From NCBI GenBank assembly GCA_037043015.1, contig CM073326.1, forward strand, positions 9,246,345 to 9,310,344: a stretch of 64,000 bases of DNA, written 5' to 3'. The notes below the pieces were generated by a model. That model did no database searches, was not told the DNA's origin, and worked only from the letters and a program-made list of their open reading frames with translations. The DNA is from Bryum argenteum (lineage: Eukaryota; Streptophyta; Bryopsida; Bryales; Bryaceae). Shown here one piece after another: positions 23,605 through 33,733 of the stretch (position 1 is its first letter; every line of letters starts with the position of its first letter). Position numbers and translations under genes: made by a program.

Positions 23605-25384
23605 GCAGCTGTAATTAGATATCCGGTGAACAACTTTTTAAAGTTCGAAGGCTATGCTTCATTCTTTTGCTGCAATTCTTGATCAGTGTGACTGTGTGAG
23701 ACCTCGAACGAATTCAACACTTCCGTTTCGGAGCTCAACTTCATAGATGGAAACACCCAATTCTGTCTTAACGTACACATGATTCTGATCGTGAATTATA
23801 TCAAGTGAACAGTTCATAATGGTAAAGATGTCATCCACATAGTTGAGCTTCTAAATGGAAGTATTGAAAAGTCCTTTTTGGGTACATTAAGGTGGTGAGC
23901 ACCACATTGACATGGAAAAGGAAATCCACAATCCTGTACAAAACACGACCGTCTCAATGCTTCTCAACCATGAGCCCCAGCCATCAAGCAAAGATTTGTG
24001 GTGTGCATGTAACTCCTTGCACAAACTGTCTTTAGTGTGGTTTGCACAGGTTTGCAATTGCAATCTCTGATCACTAGCAAGAGCTACATAACTTAGAAAC
24101 GGTCAAACTGTTTGGAGTTCTTGTGTCTTTCGTCAATACCTTTAAGAGATCAAAATCTAACCTATGATTGACTGATTTAAATCTTCAAACAGTGGTAGTC
24201 GAACAAAAAGAATGTTGTAGAGAAAATATAAATTGAGAGCTACACCCTTAATAAGAGGTGTTCGATTAGAAATAGGTGAAGCACCTTGTAGAATTATTGA
24301 CAAGAGTTGTTCTTAAGCATAACTTTTGAGATGGATTGGAAGGTCAAGAGATGTACTTAAGCATAATTTTAAGATGGATTGGAAGGTGGCAAAATCAGTA
24401 AGCAATAGCATGGTGGCCTAACACGTTTGGTAAACTACTCTTAAATCTATAAAAAATGAACATTCTTGCATATGGACAGAAATGCGTTGTTGACTTCATT
24501 GATCCTACTTACCATTACTTGTTTAATTGGTACTTAAGACCCATTTTCATGTAGTCCTTGTCAACAAATGATTAAACCGTTGCCTTAAAAACATTCTCGG
24601 CACCAACATGTGGTCAAGGTTGTTTTATAGGACAAAATTCCTACTCATTTACAGTCAGACACAGACTAGATGAGATGTACATCGAAAACATTTTCAATGT
24701 ATCAGATGAACATCTCATCCAAATTGTACACGAGAAATGAATAGGAATTTTGTCCGATAAGAAAACACTGCGTGCGTGTGGCCGACAGTGCGTGCGTGTG
24801 GCCGTTGATGCCGACAACGTGTTGTGATACTCGACCATCGCAAAAAGTCCTATCTCCTTTAGGGCTGACAGCCCCGTCTGCATTTTGTATGCGCCAGCAA
24901 GTTCGAGGAGCAAGTCTGCGCAAGCAACACCATCCATTTTTATGTAGGCAAGTCTTTCTGATTACATATCACACTTCTGCAGTGACGATCTCCATTCACT
25001 CGATCGATACTACTTCGTTCCCCATTTTAGTTCTCAAGCTTGCCTGCTCTTCCATTGCTGCAGACTTTTGGGTTTGCTTTACTCAGCGATCGCTGGACGC
25101 ATTTGTTGGTAGATTCATTTCAAGTTACGCTCTATCCAGCAATTTACTAGCATTCGTGCCTTCAAAGCCTGCAGCCAAATTCGTCTGCCTACTGCATATA
25201 TGTATATACCACCCTTCTGAAACGCCCATCTTCATTCAAGCGGTTCCTGATTTCAATTCTCAAGCTTGCCTGCTCTTGCATTGCTACAAACGTTCGAGCG
25301 CACTTCATTTGGCGATTCCCACACGCAGTTGCCGACGTATCCCATTCAACTACCGCCGTATACCTTCCAGCTCCAGCTACAAGT
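23605..25384. other. Noncoding spacer between copies 2 and 3
   Basis: The sequence to 25137 belongs to the left inverted-duplication arm and contains no gene. A foldback lies at 24625-24760 and a 20-bp tandem repeat of GCGTGCGTGTGGCCG lies near 24770-24805. Between 24880 and 25137 lies a family-type upstream region that in the other arm immediately precedes the ATG of copy 4, but here it is joined to a second leader belonging to copy 3. Confidence 0.55.
24625..24760. mobile_element. 136-bp foldback (MITE-like)
   Basis: The arms 24625-24650 and 24735-24760 are inverted repeats of 26 bases with two mismatches (GGACAAAATTCCTA in both). The matching place in the other duplication arm, near 38285, lacks it. 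This favours an insertion in this arm; no clear target duplication is visible. Confidence 0.6.
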
Positions 25385-25846
25385 ATGGTTAGTACCAAGG
25401 TGACCACAGTGATTGTCAATGCCACTAAGCACGGACTCACCATGAAGGTGGGGAGCCAGAATTGCTACGCCAAGCTGACCAGCTTCAAGCTGGGCTCCGA
25501 GTACCGCTTGAAGCTCGATGTCAACTGGACGTATCAGGAGTTTCTTGTGCTAGACAAGTGCAACTCAGCCAATCGGCTGTATCTCAGTTCAGATGACTGC
25601 TGCGACTGCGAGCGCATCACCATCGAGGAAAATTCTGACGGCAAGCTCGCCATGCACACTCTCTTGCGAAAGCAGTTCCGCATTAAGGAGCCTTGCAGCG
25701 CCATCGTGGAGGAGGACAAGGAACCTAATCAGGATAGCCATCAAAAGGATAGCGTGGCGAATGATAGCCAGCAGAAGGCAGGAAGTGTGATGAGCAGCTG
25801 CAAGGCGTGGGTGTGCAGATTCTGCCGAACTTACTTTCTAACGTAG
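25385..25846 (+). CDS. Tandem Cys-rich small protein family, copy 3
   Basis: A single exon encodes 153 aa and differs from copy 1 at only about seven positions (for example NATKHG for NASKHG, GSQN for GSRN, KLGSE for KHGSE, CRTYFLT for CSTYFLA). All family landmarks are present: NCYAKLTSFK, NWTYQEFLV, SSDDCCDCERI and CKAWVCRFC. The high identity, including the 5' leader and the downstream copia remnant, marks a recent direct duplication of a block of about 1.3 kb. The upstream region is composite, as described for 24880-25384. Confidence 0.8.
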   Translation: MVSTKVTTVIVNATKHGLTMKVGSQNCYAKLTSFKLGSEYRLKLDVNWTYQEFLVLDKCNSANRLYLSSDDCCDCERITIEENSDGKLAMHTLLRKQFRIKEPCSAIVEEDKEPNQDSHQKDSVANDSQQKAGSVMSSCKAWVCRFCRTYFLT

Positions 25847-26049
25847 AGATGGATCGAATTCCAGTTCAGGAGATCACGTTGTATAGAATATTGATGCAGC
25901 ACAGCGGTCAATGTTGACAAGTGTCATCCATCCTACTATGTTGCATCCACCCTTCCCCATCATTAGTGTCTAACAGAAATAGTGCATGCTTCGTGATTCA
26001 CAGATCTCATATATCTAATTCCCAAATTAGCGTATGCATGGTTTGTATA

Positions 26050-27440
26050 AATGTTTCTGTGTCAAGGGACACACTTTGTAACTCCTGTAGATAAGAAAGC
26101 TTCTCAAATATTTCTCATGTGATAATACTAAAGGATTTGTGTTTCACAAACAAGTGTTTGTGCTAATATGGTATCAGCGCATGGGATAATCACATAGTTT
26201 GTTGTACCAGGAGCTCTTAGTTTGATGAGATCTGGTGAGTTGGAAGCTGTGCTTGTTCTATAAGGGAGTTTAGCATACCCAAGCAAGATGGATTCTTCCT
26301 CAAGAGAAATTCTCAAGAGAGACCATGAAGCTAGAAGGTTCTGACATCTACCTTGTTAATATGGAGTTATAGTGTTAGGAACGTTCTTGAAGTGTAGTAG
26401 TATGTGTAGTAAGAAAATTTGTCATCGTCAAGAAACCGAATTGTATGTACGGATGCAAATGACCTTAATACTTTAATAATACAACACCACCACCGAGACA
26501 ACTATTAATGAATTCTCACAATGTGAGGTACTTTGCCACCATTTGAAATCATTACCTCCAATTTGAAAGCAAAGATGTTGATGAGTATTCTACACTTGAT
26601 AGATCCTGGTGATATTTGGGAAGAGTTAATAGTTTTATGTCAATCTAGAGGGATAACTTATAGGCTAGCTCTCAAAGAGCAATAGTATTCCCCTAAATTG
26701 CATGAAGAAAAAGCTGTGACAATTTATCTTTATGATATCGATGCGATCATCACTGAAGCGGCCAAAATCATCACGATCATCTTGGATGAAGACTTGGTTG
26801 AAATACCGCTAAGGGGTTGTCGTGAAGCTGATCCACCTTCAAAGTTAATCCAACGTTTAAAAGAGCAAAACCCAAGTTTTTACAATCTGAAGAGTTTCTT
26901 ACTTCAAGGAGAAAGAACGCCCAAGTACGAGAGCAAGACTGCTCACTCAGATGTCGATTTATATGCTCACGAGGAGCACAATAGCAACTATTGAGGGCGA
27001 GGATGAAGGCGCTGAAACACGTAATTTGTTATAATGATAACATTCACTGATCTTGAGAAATGGGCGTTTAGCTCGAGTCGAGCTAAATTTACCCAGAGAG
27101 TACATTTGACTCAATTTGAGCTCAATTGTCATCGATTTGATAATTTGAATATTCCCATTATAACGAATTACGTGTTCTGAGATCGATGTGGTTGTGGACT
27201 ATCCACCTACGTATAACAACCAAAGACAATCTAATTACACTTATGATCAAACATAGTGGAAATTCACGCTCCCGAGGAAATAATCATAACAATAGTAACA
27301 AAACAACCAACCTCTGGAGGCGAGCACTATTCGAAAATTTACCTAGCTACTTTTGTCTGAGAGATGATAGACATACAATCCTTCCATATGGCTCTGAGGA
27401 TCATGATACCTTACTATTATTGGGTGAACAACAGTTGTAA
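26050..27440 (+). mobile_element. Degenerate Ty1/copia gag remnant, interrupted by a MITE
   Basis: An LTR-like end (TTTGTGTTTCACAAACAAG, then TTTGTGCTAATA) precedes a primer-site-like TGGTATCAGCGC at 26169-26180. Gag-like coding follows in broken frames: at about 26575-26995 it reads ITYRLALKEQ, stop, YSPKLHEEKAVTIYLYDID, and later LLQGERTPKYESK and HSDVDLYAHEEH. A further piece after the MITE (27240-27310) reads SRSRGNNHNNSNKTTN. Stops and frameshifts make it a pseudogene. No LTR pair, protease, integrase or RT was found. Confidence 0.6.
27016..27176. mobile_element. MITE family M, copy 1 (161 bp), TSD CTGA
   Basis: The ends are AACACGTAATTTGTTATAAT and its inverted copy finishing ATTACGTGTT; the arms continue with mismatches for about 30 bases. 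CTGA flanks both sides (27012-27015 and 27177-27180). The second copy, at 43769-43922, is in the opposite orientation with ATTA on both sides. The element has no coding capacity and sits inside the copia gag remnant. Confidence 0.8.
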
Positions 27441-28609
27441 GCACAAAGCTGATATGGTATAAGGATGGAAACTCAAAACTTTATCATCACTACCATGTGC
27501 TCCATTATACTTATATACTTGCATACTCATATTTCAAAAAGGTAAATGACCATTTAAACTATAAAAGATGTAGGAAATAATTATTGTCATATTGTATATT
27601 ATGATTTTATCAAAATTATCCAATGTACAAGATAAGATATGCAAAAGAAAATTCCAAAATTATATGAAGATTATCATTAAAAACTACATGGTGAACTGAA
27701 TAATATGAACAAACATTTCCAAATATCAGCCAATATTTGAGTTGAGGAGTTGAAGTATAGCAAAAAAATCTCGACCGAGCCGATTGAGTATTTCACTTAT
27801 AAGCATGAAGTTTTGGGAAAACCAAGTAGGGTATCTAGGAAGAAGGTTGACCTCCAATTGAGTCAGAAGGTTTTTGAGATACACTCATTGAAAGGGAGTA
27901 TCTGCCTAAGTCACCCAAAACACAACATGGTCATATTTTTCATACTTTGTGTCTTGAAATGACTCAAAACACAACAATGGTGAATTCTTTCCACTACAAT
28001 AGTCATGTTGCATCCTTTGTATGTTACATTTACAATTGACTATTTAACACTAAAATCAAATTCTGATGTTGAATAGTATCACAAGAAGACATGCCCACCT
28101 ATATTGGGACCTCAACTTTGAGCTTCCCTACATCATGCTCTAATAGGACTATTGAAGCGGTTTTCACCTTCTGGCATTCCACAGAAAAGCCACGTTTGAA
28201 TGTAATACAATTTACAGAAGCCAGATTCACTCATATGTAGAATTTTCCTCAAAGTAGGGGTAAACCCAACTTCTTGACTAGAATATTGGGTATTAATAAA
28301 ATGCCAAAAATAGTTCTTAAAGCTTGATCAATTGCTTGACACCAATGTGCGAACCCTACCCTACACATGCACATCGTACTGTATATGGTGTCGGTAGCCA
28401 GCTCGAACCTGTACATGGTGATCATAGGTTCTGAAAGGGAGTCGAGAGAAATTAGCTCATTCGGGCTCCTCGCTTGTTCTTGATTTGGGAAGGGTTTCTT
28501 GATTTTCGGGCGATTTGTCACTGATATGCTATTTGCAGATTTTCAGTGTCACCACGCTGAACAATTTCGTTAACGTCTCGGCGAAATTTGGGGTCGAAGG
28601 GTCTCAACG
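27441..28609. other. Intergenic upstream of DBR1
   Basis: The sequence is AT-rich with no supported gene. The last 150 bases are GC-richer and probably contain the DBR1 promoter and 5' UTR. Confidence 0.45.
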
Positions 28610-31465
28610 ATGAAGGTAACAATTCCATCTCTCGCTTATCGTTTATATTTATTAATTTTCGATTGCTGATCTCAATTTTTGACTCTCAGATTGCCGTGGA
28701 GGGTTGTGCACATGGCGACTTGGACAACATCTATGCCACTCTGCAGCACCTGGAAGCTGTGGAGAATGTCAAGATCGACCTCTTCATCTGCTGCGGTGAT
28801 TTCCAGGTTCACGCCATGTCTCTTCTTTAACTCGTTATTTCAATGTGATGGAATTTGTTGTTTGGAATCACTTAAGCTTTTTAATCTCGACCTATAAACG
28901 CCACATTGCAATTTCGTTGCAGTCGAGGTCAGGTCCAGGGTTTAGGGTTTAGGAACCAGAAGCACAATGTACTCTAATGATATTTTCTCAATCTTGGATA
29001 GTGATGGCAATAATGTCTGAGAGGGATTCATGTCTGCAATCTGGGGTTTAGGGTTTAGGGTCGCGTTTCTTGACTTGAGGTTTGTCATTTTCATTGTCAG
29101 GCGGTGAGAAATGAAGAAGATCTTCTGTCACTGAGTTGTCCGCCGAAGTTTCGTGCGATGAACAGCTTCTGGAAGTACTACTCCGGAGAGGAACGTGCTC
29201 CATATCCCACTTTGTTCGTGGGCGGCAACCACGAAGCCTCAAATTACCTGTGGGAGCTGTAAGTTAACATGCCAACAATCAATGCCAGCAGTCTTTTTCT
29301 TGGCCTGTGTGAGAATTTTGATCGCGGGGTGGGGTTTCATTTACGGGCCAGGTCAGATACTACGGAGGATTTGTAGCGCCGAATATCTATTTCATGGGAT
29401 TTGCAGGAGTTGTTCAATTTGGAGGTATTCGAATCGGTGGACTCTCAGGCATCTACAAACAGGGTGACTACCGCAAAGGTACAATACCAATCGAGGTTGA
29501 TTTTGAATTTTTGGTTTCCAATTGAGGATGGATGAATGATAGTGTTTGTCAAGCAGGTCACTTCGAGCGGGTTCCATACAACGACAGCGACTTACGATCA
29601 GTCTATCATGTGAGAGAGTACGATGTCAAGAAGCTGTTGCAACTGGAAGGAGCAATCGATGTCTTTGTTTCGCACGACTGGCCCGAAGGAATCACACAAT
29701 ATGGTAACGTCAAGCAACTTCTTCGGCATAAGCCTTATTTTGAGCAGGAGGTACGCTCGCTCGCTCGCTCGCTCTATTAATCCGCTTTGAGCCTCGAGGT
29801 ACTGGACCAGCCTGCTGTAATAACACCGCAAACGCCTAGAGAAGATATAGCAAATAGATAAAGTATACCTACATTGAGATCTGACATCAACATATCATAG
29901 AGATTTCCCCGTCCTCCGCCACTGATTTACTGAAGCACATCAACAAAAATATACTCTTGACGCTCTTTACGAGGTAGAAGAATTCATACGGACCCAATGG
30001 ATCATCAGAGCCATGTTGATGTAGTGCACCGAGATGAATAATAGCGGCTGCAGCTATTATGGAAGGAAGTTAGTAATGAAGGCCAAAAAAACGATTGACC
30101 ACGCTCGGTGCTTTGCAGATCCAGGAGAACAGATTGGGGAGCAACGCCAACAAGGAACTGCTTCACAAGCTGAAGCCCGATTACTGGTTTTCGGCCCATC
30201 TTCACACAAAATTTGCTGCCGTTGTTCAACATCCCGAAAGCAACAAGATGACTAGGTTTCTGGCTCTCGACAAGTGCCTTCAAGGTCGCAATTTCTTGCA
30301 GGTGCTCTCACATTTACCTCCTTTTTCCTATTCCTTCTACCCTTACGCTACTTTCCTGTTCCTTCTACGCTTACGTTCCTTATGTCACTGCTTGCTGAGC
30401 TCATTCATGGTTTATGGTTTGGTCCAAACTATGCTGCTTCTTTCAGATGGTTGACATACCAGCAGCGGCGGGACCGATGGAATTCATGCACGATGAGGAG
30501 TGGTTGGCGATTACTCGGGCTTATCACCCATATTTTCCTTTGACTCGGCAGCCGATGCAATTGTAAGTGACAAAAGCCACTCCAGCCCTCGAGCCTTATT
30601 TCTTCACCATGATATTGAGAGCTTTGCTTCCGAACCACAAATTTTGATGTTGTTGCCCTGTGGTTTACGACAGGCGAAATCCTTTGAACCTGGATGCACA
30701 ACGTCAGTGGGTGCAGAACCGGCTGGCTGAGAGAGGATCATCCATTTCGACAAATTTCACCATGACTGCTCCCCCTCATCAAGCAAATCAACCTCGAGGC
30801 CGAGTTAGTCAAGCCCCAGGTAACTTTCTTTAACACGATGCTGAACCGTAGTGGCCGCAGCTTTTGAATACCCTTCTTGAAGCAATTTAATCTTGCTTTT
30901 GAAAACGCCAATCCTGAACCCTTGTTATCGGTGATTTTTGTTTCTGATGGCTTGACTGTTGACGGTCCTTTTTCAGGTCATGTGCGCAATCCACAAACGG
31001 AGGCCTTTCTAGAACTCCTTGAGCTACCTTACCTCCTTGATCACGCTTCGAAACCGGCGCCCGTTGCTCTACCAGGTACATATCAGCTCCTTGTTGACGA
31101 TTGAGCAGTTCAGATCATACTACATATGGGTATCAAATGTTATAAACGCTTCAACTTATTCTTTTCGATGAATGTTTTCACCATCTTCGGAGGTTTCGGT
31201 TGTTGGCACCTCAAATGAAATCTTGGGACTTTCTCAAGAAGTTCATTCGGGGTTTTTTATAATTCTTTTTGTAAAAGTGGTAATCTTACAAGCGGGTTCG
31301 TTTGTAGGACCGGTGGAGTCTGATCCAAATGAAATTGCACTTGAAGACGAGCCAGAAAACGGAGGTGATTCCATTGCTGATGATATAGATGAGTTGGAAT
31401 CTAGTCGATCTAGAGGTCATGCAACAGACCCAGATGAAATAGTGCTCTGTGAAGATGATGAGTGA
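28610..31465 (+). CDS. DBR1: RNA lariat debranching enzyme
   Basis: Ten exons join in phase to 432 aa: 28610-28615, 28690-28806, 29101-29258, 29357-29478, 29557-29750, 30119-30301, 30447-30562, 30674-30819, 30977-31075 and 31308-31465. The metallophosphoesterase motifs are in order: GCAHGDLD near residue 7, ICCGDFQ near 35, [15 protein letters not shown], and SAHLHTKF. The block [17 protein letters not shown] is typical of DBR1, and the Cys in GCAHG matches the characteristic active-site Cys. The enzyme hydrolyses the 2'-5' branch of excised intron lariats in the nucleus and is essential in plants. The C-terminal third is the usual less conserved, acidic tail. The first exon is only six bases (Met-Lys). 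Intron 2 contains TTTAGGGTTTAGG repeats. Confidence 0.92.
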
Positions 31466-33733
31466 TTGTCTTGTATCTTATTTCAAACAAGTATAGCGAG
31501 AAACTCTTGAACAATTTCATAATCTTTTCTTTGTTTTGAAAACCACTTCAGAAGTTTACAGTTTGATTCGATGGATGAAGTAATGCCTTCAATAATGTAG
31601 GATGTTTTGCAGCAATATTTTGTACTTCTTGTGCAGGAATAATTGTGGAAGGAAGTGGACAATGTATTGATTGATGTGTGGGATGCTGGAGTAAGTGTTG
31701 TCAAATAAATAATGCTAAGAAGTGGACCAAGAATTGATGTGTGATGCTGGAGCAACTCTGTATTATTGTGTGAGGGATGCATCATCTGTCTAAATCACTA
31801 CTTGCTTGTCACCTCTAGTACATTTCAGGCGTGCTTTCAACTTATGCATTTTGTATATGGAAATTGTGAAGCGAAGCTCAAAAATAATTGTGATAATAAA
31901 TGGAATACTAATTGAGTACTAAGGACTGTCTTGACTTAGCTACTGCAATGCCTCCTCTTTTCTCCCATTTGGTCTGAGTTAAACTTACAAATAATACTTT
32001 TGCAAGAGCTGTAAAGGACATGGTGATCACTGAGAGGAGTTGTGTACGTACAGGGAGTACTGGATTCGGCAGGTGTGTACTATGGTCAGAGTACCCAGGA
32101 TTTGGTCAGCCTCATTCAATATTCTCAGAAGAAGTCAATTGACGCTTGTAACCAACGCACTCATTTCTCAATTTTGGTTTTTTTTAATTTGCCGTACATT
32201 CATATGCAAGTTTCTAGTAACTAAAAATGACTTCTCATACTTTTTAAGGAAAAATGCTAAAAATTACAGTAAGATACCGTTTTATGATGTAATTGAAGAT
32301 TTTGTGGCTCCTAAAATTTTTTGAACATATTTTCAGTGACTTAAAGAACGTCTCCTAGATTGAAGCATTTAATGGACCTTATTTGCAATAACATGTAATT
32401 GGTATTTTTGTAACTAAAATATGGAGGAAGTATAGTTAGTGGCTCTTAAGCTGCTTGATTTTAGACTAGCAAGATTAGGAAGTGCAGTTAGTGGCTTAGA
32501 AGCGACTTGATTTTTAGACTAGCAAGCTCATTGGCAAGTGGCAGAGATAACATATTTGCCAGGCTGAAAGTTGCACCTGTTTTGATCAGGTTACATTAAC
32601 CCTTAAACGCCCATGGGGTCTAAAATAGGCACCCCAAAACTGGACTTGGGCATCACGAATAGTGCACTTTTTGAACTTGGGCATATTGAATGAACCAATC
32701 AATGATGGGCTTGTACAACCCCAACCTACCTACCACAATCCTTTCAAAGCACAAAATTATTCATACAAATTGTGGTTTGAAATGTAAAGTTTCACTTTTT
32801 GAATGCATCATAAGAAGGTGACCAGTAGATTGTGGTTTGAAATGTAAAATCTCACTTTTTGAATGCATCATAAAAAGGTGACTAGTTTGACATCAAAATA
32901 TACGTGAAAAGTTGAGTATAGTGAGAGCTACAGAGCAGATTCGATTCTGTAGGAATAATAAGCCCCTCCGCTTCCTGGGGCGTTTAAGGGTTATCATAAT
33001 TTTTGCATCCTTGAAAAAGGCCATTGTTCACAAAAAGATTGAGAGAATCATGAATTAAAAATATCCAGAGGGGGCGGCTCGAGTCACAACAGTCTTAACT
33101 CCACTCCCACAAGGACAGAAGGCGTACTTCCCGGACAGTGAGCTATAACGTGTACACACCTCCATCATAGGGATTGAACCGTTCCATGCTCCAAACTGGC
33201 AGTACCCAACCAGCTCCTACTATGCGGCCACATAATCACAATCGACCTGCAGTCCCTGACGGAAACAACAATGAAGTATGCATGTACAGCAACACCAGCA
33301 TCCCCGCCGAAGTTATTGCAGCCAAAGTATGTGACCGAATGCAAAATTTGCCATAACTCTGACCACCTCCGGCCATTGCAGAGCCAAAGCCAAGTTCAAT
33401 CCATCATTGTACGTAGTAATTCAAGCTCCTGCCACTCTCTGCCACTCCGGCCCACCCTCGCCATGCCGGCTCCTTGCATTGGCTCGCTCATTCAACGCTC
33501 AGATTGTGTACAGATCGCCACTGGCAGTTTTCTCACGTGAGAGTCCTCCTTTCTCGCTGCAGTTTGCCACCATTTTGCATGCAGATCGATGAGAGTGATT
33601 CAATCTCCACCATTTGCAGACAGGTCAATGAGAGACGTACAGTGGGTTTTGTTGTTGCTAGCTAGCTGCGGACATGGTACAAGCAATAGCTTTTGATCGA
33701 TGGTAGGGAGAGTGGAGGTTGCAGTAGTCAAGG
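31466..33733. other. Intergenic between DBR1 and the GT47 gene
   Basis: This stretch contains element B (32600-32990) and otherwise AT-rich DNA. From about 33060 to 33730 the sequence becomes GC-richer and is probably the promoter and leader of the GT47 gene. The short open frames here have no recognisable content. Confidence 0.5.
32600..32990. mobile_element. TTAA-site element B, 391 bp
   Basis: The ends are CCCTTAAACGCCC at 32600 and GGGGCGTTTAAGGG at 32977-32990, perfect inverted repeats over 13 bases. The left flank is TTAA (32596-32599) and the right flank TTAT (32991-32994), so either one base mutated or the duplication is only TA. The interior has a near-perfect tandem repeat of about 60 bases (32770-32890, GTGGTTTGAAATGTAAA and so on). 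No open frame of note. Confidence 0.7.

Larger units (their letters stand above)
22606..25137. repeat. Left arm of 2.5-kb inverted duplication
   Basis: This arm matches 37960-40472 on the opposite strand along its length, including copy 2 (matching copy 5), the downstream hairpin, the noncoding spacer, and an upstream region that in the other arm serves copy 4. A 136-bp foldback at 24625-24760 is present only here, and element C is present only in the other arm. Confidence 0.75.

Noticed and set aside
28930-29060. Interstitial telomere
   Set aside because: Only two TTTAGGG units occur at each of two places in a DBR1 intron; that is a telobox-size motif, not a telomeric array.
33174-33665. 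Overlapping open frames upstream of the GT47 gene
   Set aside because: Content is Pro/Ser/His-rich in several frames at once, typical of a GC-richer promoter and leader; the GT47 gene has a good start with a signal anchor at 33734.
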